Positions 52,474-62,487 are shown, counted from the first letter of the stretch. The stretch: DNA of 64,000 nucleotides from an uncultured Aquimarina sp. (GCA_947503835.1 CANNFM010000011.1:1-64000); one strand, 5' to 3'. The notes: a model not told the origin generated them from the letters alone. Numbers and translations: made by a program.

Positions 52474-54987
52474 TTACATTTCTTCACTAAAGAAAATAGC
52501 ATTCATTAAGAGTTTATTGGTGCCATACCAAAAGGCTCTAAAATTGGTGTTGTCTGTAAACATAATGATGTTACCTTTTCCTAAGTTATTATGTCTAAAA
52601 GGGACTGTTCCGGATAATGAATCTAAATTCTTTTGACTGATATAGCCACTTAATAATGGATTTTTGGTATACTTAATTGGGTTATTGTAGCTTTGTTTGT
52701 CCGGCTTCACAAATAATGTAGTGTTTCTAAATAAAGCAATTTTATCATTTTTATATCCGAAATTTATAGGGTGAGAACGATCGATTTGGGCTTCAAAAAT
52801 AGCCCCGCCGATAACTTGAGCACCCGAAAAATCTCGTTTTTGTTCAAAAGATATAGTTTTAGCCTCGTTCTCGGGTTTTGCGAAATCAATTTTCATAAAT
52901 TCATTATTGGCAAAGAACTGTGCCGCATTTCTGTACCCGATTAATGTCCCTCCATTGGTAATCCAGGTTTTAATCTTTTCTGCTTTTTCTTTATTAAAAC
53001 TTTGTCTCCAACTATTTGGTAAAATAATATGAGAATATCTTGATAAATCTGTTCTATCGAAATTTCCTGTTTTTAATTTTGTGATAGGAATATCATAACG
53101 TTGGTCCATTAGATGCCATATTTCGCCTGCATCGTATGGTGTGATGCCTGCACCTGTAAAAATCCCTATTTTGGGTAGTTTGAGAGCTCTAAACTGGTTG
53201 CTGCCCAAATCAATGCCTTCAGTAAGTCCAGTAGATACTCCTGTAATATCAATATGATTATCGGTAGCCACCTTTTGAAGCAATGTATAAAGCTCTTGAG
53301 CGTTTAATTTTTGATTTTGTACGGGTATTAGGATAGTACCATAATCGTAACTCTTATTTTCTAATGAAAAGGGCTTCATACCTACTTTTGCTCGTACTCC
53401 TTTTGCTAATATTTGATATAATGCTCGTGGACTATAATATTCGTGCCACTGCATTACATAGGCATAATTACTTTGGTTTACAGAATTTGCTTTTCTGTGT
53501 TTTAGATCAGAGACCTCTTTGCCTAAATTAGAGATTGATATTTTGTCTGTATATTCAAGATTAAAAGCCAAAGGGAATGTCCAGGCAGAAATATCATAAA
53601 AAAGACTATCCTGAAACGTAGTTCTCTTTTCAAAAATGGCTTTTATAAGTCGATTTTGACGTTGATTTTTGGGTACAATATAACTATATCCTTTTCTAAA
53701 GGTTGTGCCTCCCGAAGTTATATCTTGCTTAGGTTCGTAAAACTCGATTTGATGTCTTTTGAGAATTTCGGCTAGATGATATACAGAAGCCGCATCTTGT
53801 GAGTTTCCAAAAACATAGGCATCCTTTGCAGGTTCTTTTCTGGCATTGTTGTAAAAGTCTCTTTGGTATTGCAATAACTCCTTTCTCATCGATTTAGCGG
53901 CTTCTAGTGTGGATAAGGCAGCTGTAAATTGATTTCTAATGGTAAAAGGAAAGGTAAGTAGCCCGTTTACTGTTTGTTGGGCATGACCACGAGAACTTCC
54001 TTGCTCAAACAAGATCCCAATCCCTCCATTAATATCCGGGAAAGTAGATCCCTTACCGTAATAAAAATCATCAAAATTCTCTTCGGTATAATATAAAGAA
54101 CCTATCTGATCTAAGGCGTTAGCATGATAATGGGCGATCTTCTTGGTTAATTCCTGATTACGTTTTGGAGTAAGAGGGTGAGTTCTGGATTGTATACCAG
54201 GTTGGAAAAAGAAAGTGCTATTTGACCCCATCTCATGATGATCTGTAAGGATGTTTGGATACCATTGGTGAAAAGTTTTGATACGTGCTCTTGATTCGGG
54301 TAATTGTACTGGTAACCAATCACGATTCATATCAAACCAGTAATGATTGGTTCTTCCGCCGGGCCATACTTCACTATACTCTCTATCCTGAGGATCGGTA
54401 CTGATATTTTTACTTTTATTGGTATTTGCCCAATAAGCAAAGCGTTGCAAGCCATCGGGGTTAAAAGAAGGGTCTAATAAAATGATAGTGTTGTTTAAAA
54501 GCTCCTCTATTTCGGGGCCTTGGGCTGCGGCAAGATGATATGCAGCAACTAAAGCTGCGTTAGAACCACTGGGTTCATTACCATGAATTGAAAATCCTTG
54601 ATACACAACAACGGGTTGGTTTTCTATACTTGATGTTTCAGAGCCTGCTTTTGTGAGCTGAACATGCTCTTCTTGTATTTTTTTTAGGTTTTGATGATTT
54701 TTTTCTGAAGTGATTGTCAATAATAAAATAGGACGGTCTTCAAAAGTTTTTCCTCTGTTTTCTATGGTTACTCTTGGCGAAACTTCAGCTAGTGTTTTAA
54801 CATAATTGACTAATTTATCATGACTAACATGCCATTTTCCCGGAACAAACCCCAAAACACTTTGAGGTGTAGGTATTTCTGGATTATAGGTTGTGTTTTT
54901 TGGAAGGTAATAATCTAATGTTAGATCATTTTGAGCAGTAGAGGTAAAAGCCGTTAATGCTAAAAAAACAGTAAAGATGTGTTTCAT
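52474..54987 (-). CDS. Secreted M14 family zinc carboxypeptidase
   Basis: 837 residues. A signal peptide covers about 1-18. The peptidase domain (about 40-360) has the zinc motif HGNEP in VVYQGFSIHGNEPSGSNAAL (near 145), and later TDHHEMGSNSTFFFQPGIQS as the third-ligand region. The C-terminal part (about 560-820) has a GATase-like Rossmann segment, IGIFTGAGITPYDAGEIWHL. This two-part arrangement is common in Bacteroidota M14 proteins. It should release C-terminal residues from peptides outside the cytoplasm. It is a single minus-strand gene. Confidence 0.92.
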   Translation of the reverse strand: MKHIFTVFLALTAFTSTAQNDLTLDYYLPKNTTYNPEIPTPQSVLGFVPGKWHVSHDKLVNYVKTLAEVSPRVTIENRGKTFEDRPILLLTITSEKNHQNLKKIQEEHVQLTKAGSETSSIENQPVVVYQGFSIHGNEPSGSNAALVAAYHLAAAQGPEIEELLNNTIILLDPSFNPDGLQRFAYWANTNKSKNISTDPQDREYSEVWPGGRTNHYWFDMNRDWLPVQLPESRARIKTFHQWYPNILTDHHEMGSNSTFFFQPGIQSRTHPLTPKRNQELTKKIAHYHANALDQIGSLYYTEENFDDFYYGKGSTFPDINGGIGILFEQGSSRGHAQQTVNGLLTFPFTIRNQFTAALSTLEAAKSMRKELLQYQRDFYNNARKEPAKDAYVFGNSQDAASVYHLAEILKRHQIEFYEPKQDITSGGTTFRKGYSYIVPKNQRQNRLIKAIFEKRTTFQDSLFYDISAWTFPLAFNLEYTDKISISNLGKEVSDLKHRKANSVNQSNYAYVMQWHEYYSPRALYQILAKGVRAKVGMKPFSLENKSYDYGTILIPVQNQKLNAQELYTLLQKVATDNHIDITGVSTGLTEGIDLGSNQFRALKLPKIGIFTGAGITPYDAGEIWHLMDQRYDIPITKLKTGNFDRTDLSRYSHIILPNSWRQSFNKEKAEKIKTWITNGGTLIGYRNAAQFFANNEFMKIDFAKPENEAKTISFEQKRDFSGAQVIGGAIFEAQIDRSHPINFGYKNDKIALFRNTTLFVKPDKQSYNNPIKYTKNPLLSGYISQKNLDSLSGTVPFRHNNLGKGNIIMFTDNTNFRAFWYGTNKLLMNAIFFSEEM

Positions 54988-55022
54988 TGAATTATTGAGT
55001 TATTCTTTTGATTTGTGAATAT

Positions 55023-55054
55023 AAAAAAAACCGCTTCAGACAATGAAGCGGTTT
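55023..55054 (-). terminator. Terminator of the DUF3276 gene
   Basis: ACCGCTTCA pairs with TGAAGCGGT (about 55030-55052). On the minus strand the stem is followed by eight T. The stem sequence is the same as that of the htpG terminator at 19156-19185. Confidence 0.85.
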
Positions 55055-55090
55055 GCATAACTTTAACTTTAATAAGTCTTTTGCTATTTT

Positions 55091-55477
55091 TTATATATCA
55101 TCAAAGCTTACATCTGTAAAGCTTTCTGTAGAAGCAGATATTTCCTGAGCTTTTTCTTCGCTAGAATTTTCATACGACTTTTGATAGTCTTTTTGATGTC
55201 TCTCACTGATTACTTCTTCGCCTTTTTCTTCAACAATGTAATTAGTCATCTCATTTAAGATTTCGGTAAAGCCAACAAAATCTTCTTTATAAAGATAAAT
55301 CTTGTGTTTCTTGTAATGAAACGATCCATCGTCATTAGTAAATTTTTTACTTTCCGTTATTGTCAAATAGTAATCTCCAGCTTTGGTAGCCCTCACATCA
55401 AAGAAATATGTTCTTCTTCCTGCGCGTAAAACTTTTGAGAAAATTTCTTCTTTCTCCATCATTTCATTATCACTCAT
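55091..55477 (-). CDS. PUR-family DNA/RNA-binding protein (DUF3276)
   Basis: 128 residues. The central DUF3276/PUR-alpha-like domain has IFSKVLRAGRRTYFFDVRAT and then GDYYLTITESKKF and HKIYLYKEDFVGFTEILNEM. The C-terminal tail is acidic and serine-rich. PUR repeats bind single-stranded nucleic acid. It is a widely conserved Bacteroidota protein whose exact role is open. It has its own terminator, 79 bp after the ABC exporter gene start in the opposite order of reading. Confidence 0.93.
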   Translation of the reverse strand: MSDNEMMEKEEIFSKVLRAGRRTYFFDVRATKAGDYYLTITESKKFTNDDGSFHYKKHKIYLYKEDFVGFTEILNEMTNYIVEEKGEEVISERHQKDYQKSYENSSEEKAQEISASTESFTDVSFDDI

Positions 55478-55555
55478 AATCCTTATTTCTTAAATTAATT
55501 AATATGCTATGATGGGTTAAAAATCCAAAAAAAATGTTAACCGGGCAAAAAAAAC

Positions 55556-57313
55556 TCAAATTTCTTTTTCGCTAAGCTGTTTTAAATAGAGTTCTTTGTA
55601 GTATCCAGAAACGTTGATTAGTTGATTATGAGTGCCTTGTTGCGTTATTTCACCATCTTCAAGAACAATTATTTTATCTGCATTTTTAGTGGTGGAAACT
55701 CTGTGACTAACAATAAAAGTGGTTTTACCTTTTGAAATTTTGTTTAAATTTTGCAGTATTTCTTCTTCTGTTTCTGTATCTACTGCAGATAAACAATCAT
55801 CAAAAAGCAAAATTGAAGGCTTTTTAATTATGGCTCTTGCAATAGAAACACGTTGTTTTTGCCCTCCAGAAAGTGTGATCCCACGTTCTCCTAGGATGGT
55901 ATCATATCCTTTACTAAAACCAATAATATTGTCATGTACTACAGCATTTTTTGAAGCCTCATATACTTCTTCATCGGTAGCTTTTTCTTTTCCAAATTTT
56001 ATATTGTTTTTAATGGTGTCACTAAATAAAAAGGCATCTTGCGGCACAAACCCAATATGTTCTCTAAGATTTGTTAAATTGAGATTTCTAATAGGAGTAC
56101 CATCTATACGTATTTCACCAGATGATACATCATATAGTCTTCCTATTAGATCTAATATTGTTGATTTTCCAGAACCTGTTTTTCCCAATATTCCAATAGT
56201 TTCTCCATTTTTAACTTCGAAACTTACTTTTTTTAAGGCCGTTATATTAGTATCGTCATAGGTAAAAGAAACATTGTCGAAACTAATATTTCCTTTTATC
56301 TGAGTTTTCTGTGTTACCGTATTGGTAATTTCGGGTTCTTGGCTAAGAAATTCATTAATTCTTACTTGTGATGCTTCAGCTTGTTGTATTATAGAGCTAA
56401 CCCAGCCAACTGTTGCTACAGGCCAAGTAAGCATATTAACGAATATTATAAATTCTACAATTACTCCCAGATCTTTTATGGTTCCGTCTAAGAATTGTTT
56501 TCCGCCTATATAAATCACCAAAATATTGCTAAACCCAATTAATAAAACCATCAAAGGGAAAAACAATGCCTGTACTTTGGCCAAATCCAAATTTTTATCT
56601 TTACTGGTATTAGATAATTTGGTGAAATTTTCTTGTGTTTGAGGTTCTATACCATAGGCCTTAATTACAGTAATGCCACTAAAAGATTCCTGAGTAAAAG
56701 TGGTTAATTTTGATAAAAATTCTTGCACTATTGTACTACGTTTATGTATGGCAACACTAAGCTTATAAATGGATACAGATAATATTGGTAATGGAGTAAC
56801 GGTGTATAATGTGAGTTCTGGAGCAATACTTATCATATATCCAATTACTACAACAAATAAGGTAACAGTGTTTACACTGTACATTATTGCAGGCCCCACA
56901 TACATCCTTACTTTAGAGACATCTTCGCTAATGCGATTCATGAGATCCCCTGTTCGGTTTTTTTTATAAAAATTAAGTGATAGTTTTTCATAATGTTGAA
57001 AAACTTCATTTTTTAAATCAAACTCTATAAATCTAGAGACTACAATAAAAGTTTGACGCATCAAAAAAGTGAAAAACGCAGAGATTAGTACTGCTCCTAA
57101 TATTAAAAGGATATTAAGTATCAGACCACTTTTTACTTGGGCAATATCTGTAATATCTTTATTGATATATTGCTCAACAACATCAACAGAGTCACCAACT
57201 AATGTTGGAACCATAGTGGCAAAGATTCTAGCGATTATGGTAATCAAAATACCGATAAGGAGTCGGTATTTATACTTCAAAAAATATTTGTTTAAATGGC
57301 GTAATGCACGCAT
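55556..57313 (-). CDS. ABC transporter, fused permease and ATPase (exporter type)
   Basis: 585 residues. Six membrane helices fill about 1-310, with the coupling helix in RFIEFDLKNEVFQHYEKLSL. The ATPase domain (about 340-580) has Walker A GILGKTGSGKSTILDLIGRL, the Q-loop IGFVPQDAFLFSDTIKNNI, the signature TLSGGQKQRVSIARAIIKKP and Walker B ILLFDDCLSAVDTETEEEIL. It is probably a homodimeric exporter of lipid or drug type (MdlB/MsbA-like). It has no N-terminal C39 peptidase, so it is not the expected exporter of the double-glycine peptides. Confidence 0.93.
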   Translation of the reverse strand: MRALRHLNKYFLKYKYRLLIGILITIIARIFATMVPTLVGDSVDVVEQYINKDITDIAQVKSGLILNILLILGAVLISAFFTFLMRQTFIVVSRFIEFDLKNEVFQHYEKLSLNFYKKNRTGDLMNRISEDVSKVRMYVGPAIMYSVNTVTLFVVVIGYMISIAPELTLYTVTPLPILSVSIYKLSVAIHKRSTIVQEFLSKLTTFTQESFSGITVIKAYGIEPQTQENFTKLSNTSKDKNLDLAKVQALFFPLMVLLIGFSNILVIYIGGKQFLDGTIKDLGVIVEFIIFVNMLTWPVATVGWVSSIIQQAEASQVRINEFLSQEPEITNTVTQKTQIKGNISFDNVSFTYDDTNITALKKVSFEVKNGETIGILGKTGSGKSTILDLIGRLYDVSSGEIRIDGTPIRNLNLTNLREHIGFVPQDAFLFSDTIKNNIKFGKEKATDEEVYEASKNAVVHDNIIGFSKGYDTILGERGITLSGGQKQRVSIARAIIKKPSILLFDDCLSAVDTETEEEILQNLNKISKGKTTFIVSHRVSTTKNADKIIVLEDGEITQQGTHNQLINVSGYYKELYLKQLSEKEI

Positions 57314-57452
57314 ATAAGATTGATCTTTAAAAACTGTTTATTAAATAATTCGTAAAATTTAACAGGTTTGAATTTTAAATTCGTAAAAATACATTATTTT
57401 AGCAACCTGATTTTGAATATAATATAATTGTAAAATTTTAATTTTTCACAAT

Positions 57453-58550
57453 ATGATAACCGAAGTGCTTACTGCAAATCAATTAAAAAAAGAAGCTCCA
57501 GTATTTGGACAACTATCTTTTGATAATCACGAACAAGTTGTTTTTTGTCAGGACAAAGATACAGGATTGAAGGCAATAATTGGTGTGCATAACACAATTT
57601 TAGGACCTGCTTTAGGCGGAACCAGGATGTATGATTATAAAACAGAATGGGATGCTTTAAATGATGTTTTAAGATTATCAAGAGGAATGACGTATAAAGC
57701 AGCAGTTACTGGGTTGAATTTAGGAGGAGGAAAAGCCGTTATTATGGGAGACCCTAAGAAAATTAAAACTCCAGAGTTGATGAAACGTTTCGGTGAATTT
57801 GTGCATACCCTTGGAGGAAAATACTATACTGCAGAAGATGTGGGTATGGAAACATCTGATATGGATACAGTACGTGAAGTTACCCCATACGTAACCGGAA
57901 TTTCTGAATCAAAAGGTGGAGCTGGTAACCCATCTCCTGTTACTGCATACGGAGTGTATATGGGGATGAAGGCAGCAACTAAGTTTGCCTACGGTAATGA
58001 TGCCCTGAGCGGAAAGCGTATTTTGGTTCAAGGAATTGGACATGTAGGAGAAGAACTTGTTCGCCTAACATCAGAAGAAGGAGCAAATGTTGTGATAAGT
58101 GATATTAATGAAGAAAGACTGGCAGAGGTTAGTAAAAAATATGGTGTGGATATTTATAGAGGAAATGATTTGTACTCTGAAACCGCAGATATTTATGCTC
58201 CTTGTGCTCTTGGTGCAACAGTAAACAATGATACAATAAATAGGCTGAAGGTTAAAGTTATTGCAGGAGCTGCCAACAATCAACTAGCCGATGAGAATAT
58301 TCATGGCCCTTTATTACAAAAGAAAGAAATTGTTTATGCACCTGACTTTTTGATCAATGCAGGAGGTATTATTAATGTCTATGCCGAAATAGAAGGGTAT
58401 GGCAGAGAACAAATCATAGCGAAAACAGAGAATATTTATAATACAACACTAGATATATTAAATAGAGCAAAAGCGACTAGTATTACAACTAATGCCGCTG
58501 CAATTGGTATTGCCGAAGACAGAATTGCGGCTAGAAAAAAACAACAATAG
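57453..58550 (+). CDS. Glu/Leu/Phe/Val dehydrogenase family protein
   Basis: 365 residues, in the size range of leucine/valine dehydrogenases. The substrate-binding lysines are visible as Lys82 in MTYKAAVTGLNLGGGKAV and Lys94 in the GGGKAV part. The NAD-binding fold has GKRILVQGIGHVGEELVRL (GxGxxG). Another segment, APCALGATVNNDTINRLKVK, is typical. It should deaminate a branched-chain amino acid reversibly, using NAD, in the cytoplasm. It is a single gene. Confidence 0.93.
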   Translation: MITEVLTANQLKKEAPVFGQLSFDNHEQVVFCQDKDTGLKAIIGVHNTILGPALGGTRMYDYKTEWDALNDVLRLSRGMTYKAAVTGLNLGGGKAVIMGDPKKIKTPELMKRFGEFVHTLGGKYYTAEDVGMETSDMDTVREVTPYVTGISESKGGAGNPSPVTAYGVYMGMKAATKFAYGNDALSGKRILVQGIGHVGEELVRLTSEEGANVVISDINEERLAEVSKKYGVDIYRGNDLYSETADIYAPCALGATVNNDTINRLKVKVIAGAANNQLADENIHGPLLQKKEIVYAPDFLINAGGIINVYAEIEGYGREQIIAKTENIYNTTLDILNRAKATSITTNAAAIGIAEDRIAARKKQQ

Positions 58551-58623
58551 TCCTATTGTTTGAAAATTTAAATAAACTAGTTATAAAAAAGAACTTTTTA
58601 GATAGCTAGATTAAAAATAATAG

Positions 58624-58661
58624 TACTTTTGCAAGGCGAAAGTTAATGTATACTTTCGCCT
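58624..58661 (+). promoter_or_regulatory. nusB promoter with a stem-loop at the transcript start
   Basis: An exact -7 box TACTTTTG lies at 58624-58631. Right after it AGGCGAAAGT (58634-58643) pairs perfectly with ACTTTCGCCT (58652-58661) across an 8-base loop, then AATTTTTAA. The hairpin would be the first structure in the nusB mRNA and could act as a weak attenuator or a stabiliser. Confidence 0.55.
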
Positions 58662-58694
58662 AATTTTTAATATAAAGTTCTTTGTAATCATTCT

Positions 58695-59639
58695 ATGTTA
58701 ACCAGAAGACATATTAGAGTAAAAGTAATGCAGTCCCTATATTCTATAGAGCAGACGCAAAGCGACAACCTCGATAAAGAAGAAAAGTTTCTTCTTTATA
58801 GTATTGATCAGATGTACGATTTATTTCTTATAAATCTTCAACTTCTGGTGGAAATTAAAAAACATGCGGCTGATTATTTGTCAAAAAGCAAAAAAAAGCA
58901 CCTCGCTACTTCCGAAGATAAAAATCCAAACACTAAATTCATTAATAATGAAGTTTTGTTGTTACTAGAAAATAGTGTACAACTCAAAACTGAAATTGAC
59001 CATAAAAAGCTAAATTTATGGAAATTAGATGATGAGTATGTGAAAATATTATGGAGTAAAATTAAGGAAAGTGAATTGTATACTGATTACATGAACACTA
59101 CCTTAAGTTCTTTTAGAGAAGACAAAGATTTTATACTTGATATTTTTAAGGAAGTTATTGCGCCAAACGATAAGTTGTATGAATACTTCGAGGATAAGAA
59201 GCTCACGTGGATAGATGATTTACCACTTATTAATACTGCAATAATCAAAATGCTTCGTAAAATCAAGCCATCTCATGATGAGAATGTATCACTGCCAAAG
59301 TTGTACAAAGATATGGATGATAAGAAGTTCGCTACAGATATTCTTAAAAAAACGGTACTTAACGGAAATGAGTTTACAGAAGAAATTGATAGTAAGACTC
59401 CAAATTGGGATAAGGATCGTATTGCAGAATTAGACAAAGCCATCATTAAAATGGCTATTTGCGAGTTTGTAAAGTTCCCGTCTATACCCGTAAAAGTAAC
59501 AATTAACGAATATTTAGAAATTGCAAAAGAATATAGTACTCCGAAAAGTAGTATTTTTATCAATGGTATTCTTGATAAGATTTCTAAAGAGTATCAAGAG
59601 AGCGGTAAACTAAATAAAGTTGGCCGTGGACTTATGTAG
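58695..59639 (+). CDS. nusB: Transcription antitermination factor NusB, long form
   Basis: 314 residues. The N-terminus MLTRRHIRVKVMQSLYSIEQ and the C-terminus VKVTINEYLEIAKEYSTPKS plus SSIFINGILDKI are typical NusB. Standard NusB is about 140 residues; the middle of this one is expanded with a charged helical region (about 30-190), as seen in Bacteroidota. It binds boxA RNA with NusE (S10) for rRNA antitermination. DUF1573 and yajC follow, probably in one transcript (50 bp and 5 bp gaps). A hairpin is in its leader. Confidence 0.93.
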   Translation: MLTRRHIRVKVMQSLYSIEQTQSDNLDKEEKFLLYSIDQMYDLFLINLQLLVEIKKHAADYLSKSKKKHLATSEDKNPNTKFINNEVLLLLENSVQLKTEIDHKKLNLWKLDDEYVKILWSKIKESELYTDYMNTTLSSFREDKDFILDIFKEVIAPNDKLYEYFEDKKLTWIDDLPLINTAIIKMLRKIKPSHDENVSLPKLYKDMDDKKFATDILKKTVLNGNEFTEEIDSKTPNWDKDRIAELDKAIIKMAICEFVKFPSIPVKVTINEYLEIAKEYSTPKSSIFINGILDKISKEYQESGKLNKVGRGLM

Positions 59640-59688
59640 TTCAAAAAAAATAGTATTTTTAACCCTCAAATAATTTAAAACCCAAGTA

Positions 59689-60168
59689 ATGAAAAAAGGA
59701 ATTTTAATTTTGGCTGGAGTTTTTGCAATGACATTTGTGTCTTGTAAAGATGATGCAGCGAAAAAAGTTAAAGAAGAAAATGTTGAAATAGCGGCTGAGC
59801 GCGATGCAAAAAATACAGATTTTCCTGTAATGACTTTTGCAGAAACTGAGCACGATTTCGGAACAATTAATGAAGGAGATGTTGTAGAGCATAAATTTAG
59901 TTTTACTAACACAGGTAAAGCTCCTTTAGTTATTGTAAGTGCAAAAGGAAGCTGTGGATGTACAGTGCCAGAATGGCCAAAAGAGCCAATCGCACCAGGT
60001 GCACAAGCAGAGATGTTAGTGAAGTTTAACTCTAACGGAAAACCAAATCAGCAAACTAAGCAAGTTACAATTACTGCTAATACTGAGGCTGGAAAAGAAA
60101 TTCTTAAGATTAAAGCTATGGTAACTCCAAAAGCTAAACCGGCAAGCGGAACACCAACAAGCAAATAA
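59689..60168 (+). CDS. DUF1573 lipoprotein
   Basis: 159 residues. A lipoprotein signal ends at Cys19 (GVFAMTFVSC). The DUF1573 domain is an Ig-like (ASH-type) domain: AETEHDFGTINEGDVVEHKF, FTNTGKAPLVIVSAKGSCGC and TVPEWPKEPIAPGAQAEMLV. It probably faces the envelope. The yajC gene follows after five bases. The tail is proline- and lysine-rich (KAKPASGTPTSK). Confidence 0.92.
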   Translation: MKKGILILAGVFAMTFVSCKDDAAKKVKEENVEIAAERDAKNTDFPVMTFAETEHDFGTINEGDVVEHKFSFTNTGKAPLVIVSAKGSCGCTVPEWPKEPIAPGAQAEMLVKFNSNGKPNQQTKQVTITANTEAGKEILKIKAMVTPKAKPASGTPTSK

Positions 60169-60172
60169 TTTT

Positions 60173-60466
60173 ATGGAACAAATACAATCGTTTCTTCCTT
60201 TTATATTGATATTTGTGGTGATGTATTTTTTTATGATACGTCCACAGATGCAAAAAGCTAAAAAGGAGAAAAAATTCGCTGAAGAACTTAAAAAAGGGGA
60301 TCGTGTAGTAACAAAAAGCGGTCTTCATGGTAAAGTTTTTGATTTCAGCGAAAAAAATAATGCTGTTATTATTGAAACAGGATCTGGTAAATTAACCTAT
60401 GATAGGTCTGCAATTTCTTTGGAGATGAGTCAGAAATTAAACACACCAACCGAAAAAAGTAAGTAA
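60173..60466 (+). CDS. yajC: Preprotein translocase subunit YajC
   Basis: 97 residues. One N-terminal membrane helix (about 4-20, FLPFILIFVVMYFFMIRPQM) is followed by QKAKKEKKFAEELKKGDRVV and the short YajC domain (VTKSGLHGKVFDFSEKNNAV). It associates with SecDF at the Sec translocon. It is the last gene of the nusB-DUF1573-yajC run, with a terminator at 60488. Confidence 0.95.
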   Translation: MEQIQSFLPFILIFVVMYFFMIRPQMQKAKKEKKFAEELKKGDRVVTKSGLHGKVFDFSEKNNAVIIETGSGKLTYDRSAISLEMSQKLNTPTEKSK

Positions 60467-60487
60467 TAACTAGCCTACTTTAATCAG

Positions 60488-60527
60488 AAGCGCGATAAGA
60501 CTATATTAGTTTTATCGCGCTTTTTTA
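60488..60527. terminator. Bidirectional terminator after yajC
   Basis: AAGCGCGATAA (60488-60498) pairs with TTATCGCGCTT across a 13-base loop, then TTTTT. It can also serve the minus-strand gene ending at 60547. Confidence 0.85.
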
Positions 60528-60546
60528 GTATTATTTTACTGGTTTT

Positions 60547-61077
60547 TTAGAAAAGTCGATATCCTATTAAGACTCCTCCTCTTACAAAACCAACGTCTTC
60601 ATTTTCATCTAATAAATAGCGGCCTCCACCTAAACTAATTTCAAAAACAAAACCGTTTTCACTCACCCATTTTTGACCAACGACCAAACCAAACCCCATG
60701 TCAAACCAGTCTTTGTCTTCAAAAATGGAAAATCCTGAAATATCATTTTCTCCGCCAGCAAAACGAAATAGTCCTTCTACAAATAAACCTCTGGCCCCAA
60801 AGTCTTTTTTATTTAAGAAATACTGCCTAAAATAAGGTTCTACTGCAAACTTTTGATATTCATTAAAATCGTCATCTAAGCTTATACTAGCAGCTATACC
60901 AACTCCAGAATATTTACTGATTACATATTCATAATCGATTTCTAGATTAGGTATTGCCAAGATCTCTAGAGCATCGAGTCTAAATTCATGTTTGTTCTGA
61001 TTGTTTACAGGTTTCTCTTCTTGTGCTTGGGATAGAGAAAAAGTAATGCATAAAAGTGCTGTGAAAAGTTTTTTCAT
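60547..61077 (-). CDS. Small outer-membrane beta-barrel protein, unknown function
   Basis: 176 residues. A signal peptide covers about 1-18 (MKKLFTALLCITFSLSQAQ). The mature part alternates aromatic and polar residues as in barrel strands (YEYVISKYSGVGIAASISLD, GLFVEGLFRFAGGENDISGF) and ends in YRLF, an outer-membrane-type C-terminal phenylalanine. It is convergent with yajC and separate from pepT. No family recognised. Confidence 0.7.
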   Translation of the reverse strand: MKKLFTALLCITFSLSQAQEEKPVNNQNKHEFRLDALEILAIPNLEIDYEYVISKYSGVGIAASISLDDDFNEYQKFAVEPYFRQYFLNKKDFGARGLFVEGLFRFAGGENDISGFSIFEDKDWFDMGFGLVVGQKWVSENGFVFEISLGGGRYLLDENEDVGFVRGGVLIGYRLF

Positions 61078-61174
61078 TGTGTGATTGTTTTTTTGTTTTC
61101 CGGTTTCTAATCACAAAATTGATGCCAAAGCATAACAGCATTGCCTCATGATGATATGCTTACATATCTTAATC

Positions 61175-62416
61175 TTAACTCATTTTAGTAGCCGTCAATT
61201 CTGCAATCCTAACAATAACCTCGACAGCTTTAATCATGCTTTCTACAGGAACATACTCATATCTCCCATGAAAGTTATGACCACCGGCAAAAATATTGGG
61301 ACATGGCAATCCCATATAGCTTAATTGAGACCCATCCGTTCCTCCGCGAATTGGTTTTATTAATGGAGTGATGTCAAGAGACTTCATGGCTTCTTCTGCT
61401 ATATCAACAATATGCATCATGGGTTCTACCTTTTCTCGCATATTATAATATTGATCCTTGATTTCAATTTTTACAACTTCTTTATTGTGTTCAGTGTTAA
61501 TTTTTGAAGCTAATTTCAACATTACTTCTTTCCTGGCTTCAAAATCCTGTTTGTCATGATCTCGAATGATATAGAGCAATTGAGTTTGTTCTACATTACC
61601 TTTTATATCATGCAAATGATAAAAACCTTCGCGCCCACTAGTGTGTTCTGGTGTTTCTGTTCTTGGCAAAGAATTGATAAACTCCTGAGCAATATACATA
61701 CTGTTGATCATTTTTCCTTTTGCATATCCGGGATGCACAATTTTTCCCTGGATGGTTACAACGGCTCCTGCTGCATTGAAGTTTTCATATTCTAGCTCGC
61801 CAATTTGACTACCATCCATGGTATAAGCCCATTCGGCACCAAATTTCTTAACATCAAACTTGTGTGCACCTCTACCGATCTCTTCGTCGGGTGTAAAACC
61901 TATCCGAATTTTTCCGTGTTTGATTTCAGGATGTTGTATTAGATACTCCATTGCAGAGACTATTTCTGCAATTCCTGCTTTGTCATCGGCTCCTAATAAT
62001 GTAGTTCCGTCGGTAGTAATTAATGTTTGCCCTTTGTATAGCTTCAGGTCTTCAAAATAATCGGGAGAGAGAATAATATTTTCTGATTCATTTAGTATGA
62101 TATCTTTACCATCATAATTCTCTATTATTTGTGGGTTAACATTGGCTCCTGTAAAATCGGGAGTAGTATCAAAATGAGATATAAAACCAATAGTAGGTAC
62201 CTTCTTATCTATATTAGAAGGTAATGTTGCCATGATGTAGGCATTCTCATCAATCGTTACTTCGCTTAATCCAATTGCTTTTAGTTCTTCTACTAACTTA
62301 TTTGCCAAATCCCATTGCTTATTGGTGCTAGGAGTGGTATTGCTTTCTGGATCACTTTCGGTGTCGATCGTTACATAACTTATAAACCTATTTATGATAT
62401 GTTTTTTTGAAATCAT
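61175..62416 (-). CDS. pepT: Peptidase T (tripeptidase, M20B)
   Basis: 413 residues, close to the known length of PepT. Metal ligands and catalytic residues are visible: the His in [18 protein letters not shown] (near 80), Asp in [15 protein letters not shown] (near 140), the Glu pair in [14 protein letters not shown] (near 175) and the last His in [18 protein letters not shown]. It removes N-terminal residues from tripeptides in the cytoplasm with two zinc ions. It is a single minus-strand gene, divergent from pyrD. Confidence 0.96.
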   Translation of the reverse strand: MISKKHIINRFISYVTIDTESDPESNTTPSTNKQWDLANKLVEELKAIGLSEVTIDENAYIMATLPSNIDKKVPTIGFISHFDTTPDFTGANVNPQIIENYDGKDIILNESENIILSPDYFEDLKLYKGQTLITTDGTTLLGADDKAGIAEIVSAMEYLIQHPEIKHGKIRIGFTPDEEIGRGAHKFDVKKFGAEWAYTMDGSQIGELEYENFNAAGAVVTIQGKIVHPGYAKGKMINSMYIAQEFINSLPRTETPEHTSGREGFYHLHDIKGNVEQTQLLYIIRDHDKQDFEARKEVMLKLASKINTEHNKEVVKIEIKDQYYNMREKVEPMMHIVDIAEEAMKSLDITPLIKPIRGGTDGSQLSYMGLPCPNIFAGGHNFHGRYEYVPVESMIKAVEVIVRIAELTATKMS

Positions 62417-62479
62417 GAAGTATTACATTTATTGGATAAAGATTTCAAAAATAAGCTTTTATTAGAGCCTTCTAAAACT

Positions 62480-62487
62480 TATTTTTG
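62480..62487 (+). promoter_or_regulatory. Bacteroidota -7 promoter element of pyrD
   Basis: TATTTTTG is an exact TAnnTTTG match, 20 bases before the start codon at 62508. No clear -33 TTG is seen. Confidence 0.55.

Noticed and set aside
55556..57313. Exporter of the GG-leader peptides
   Set aside because: The ABC protein has no N-terminal C39 peptidase domain and lies over 11 kb away.
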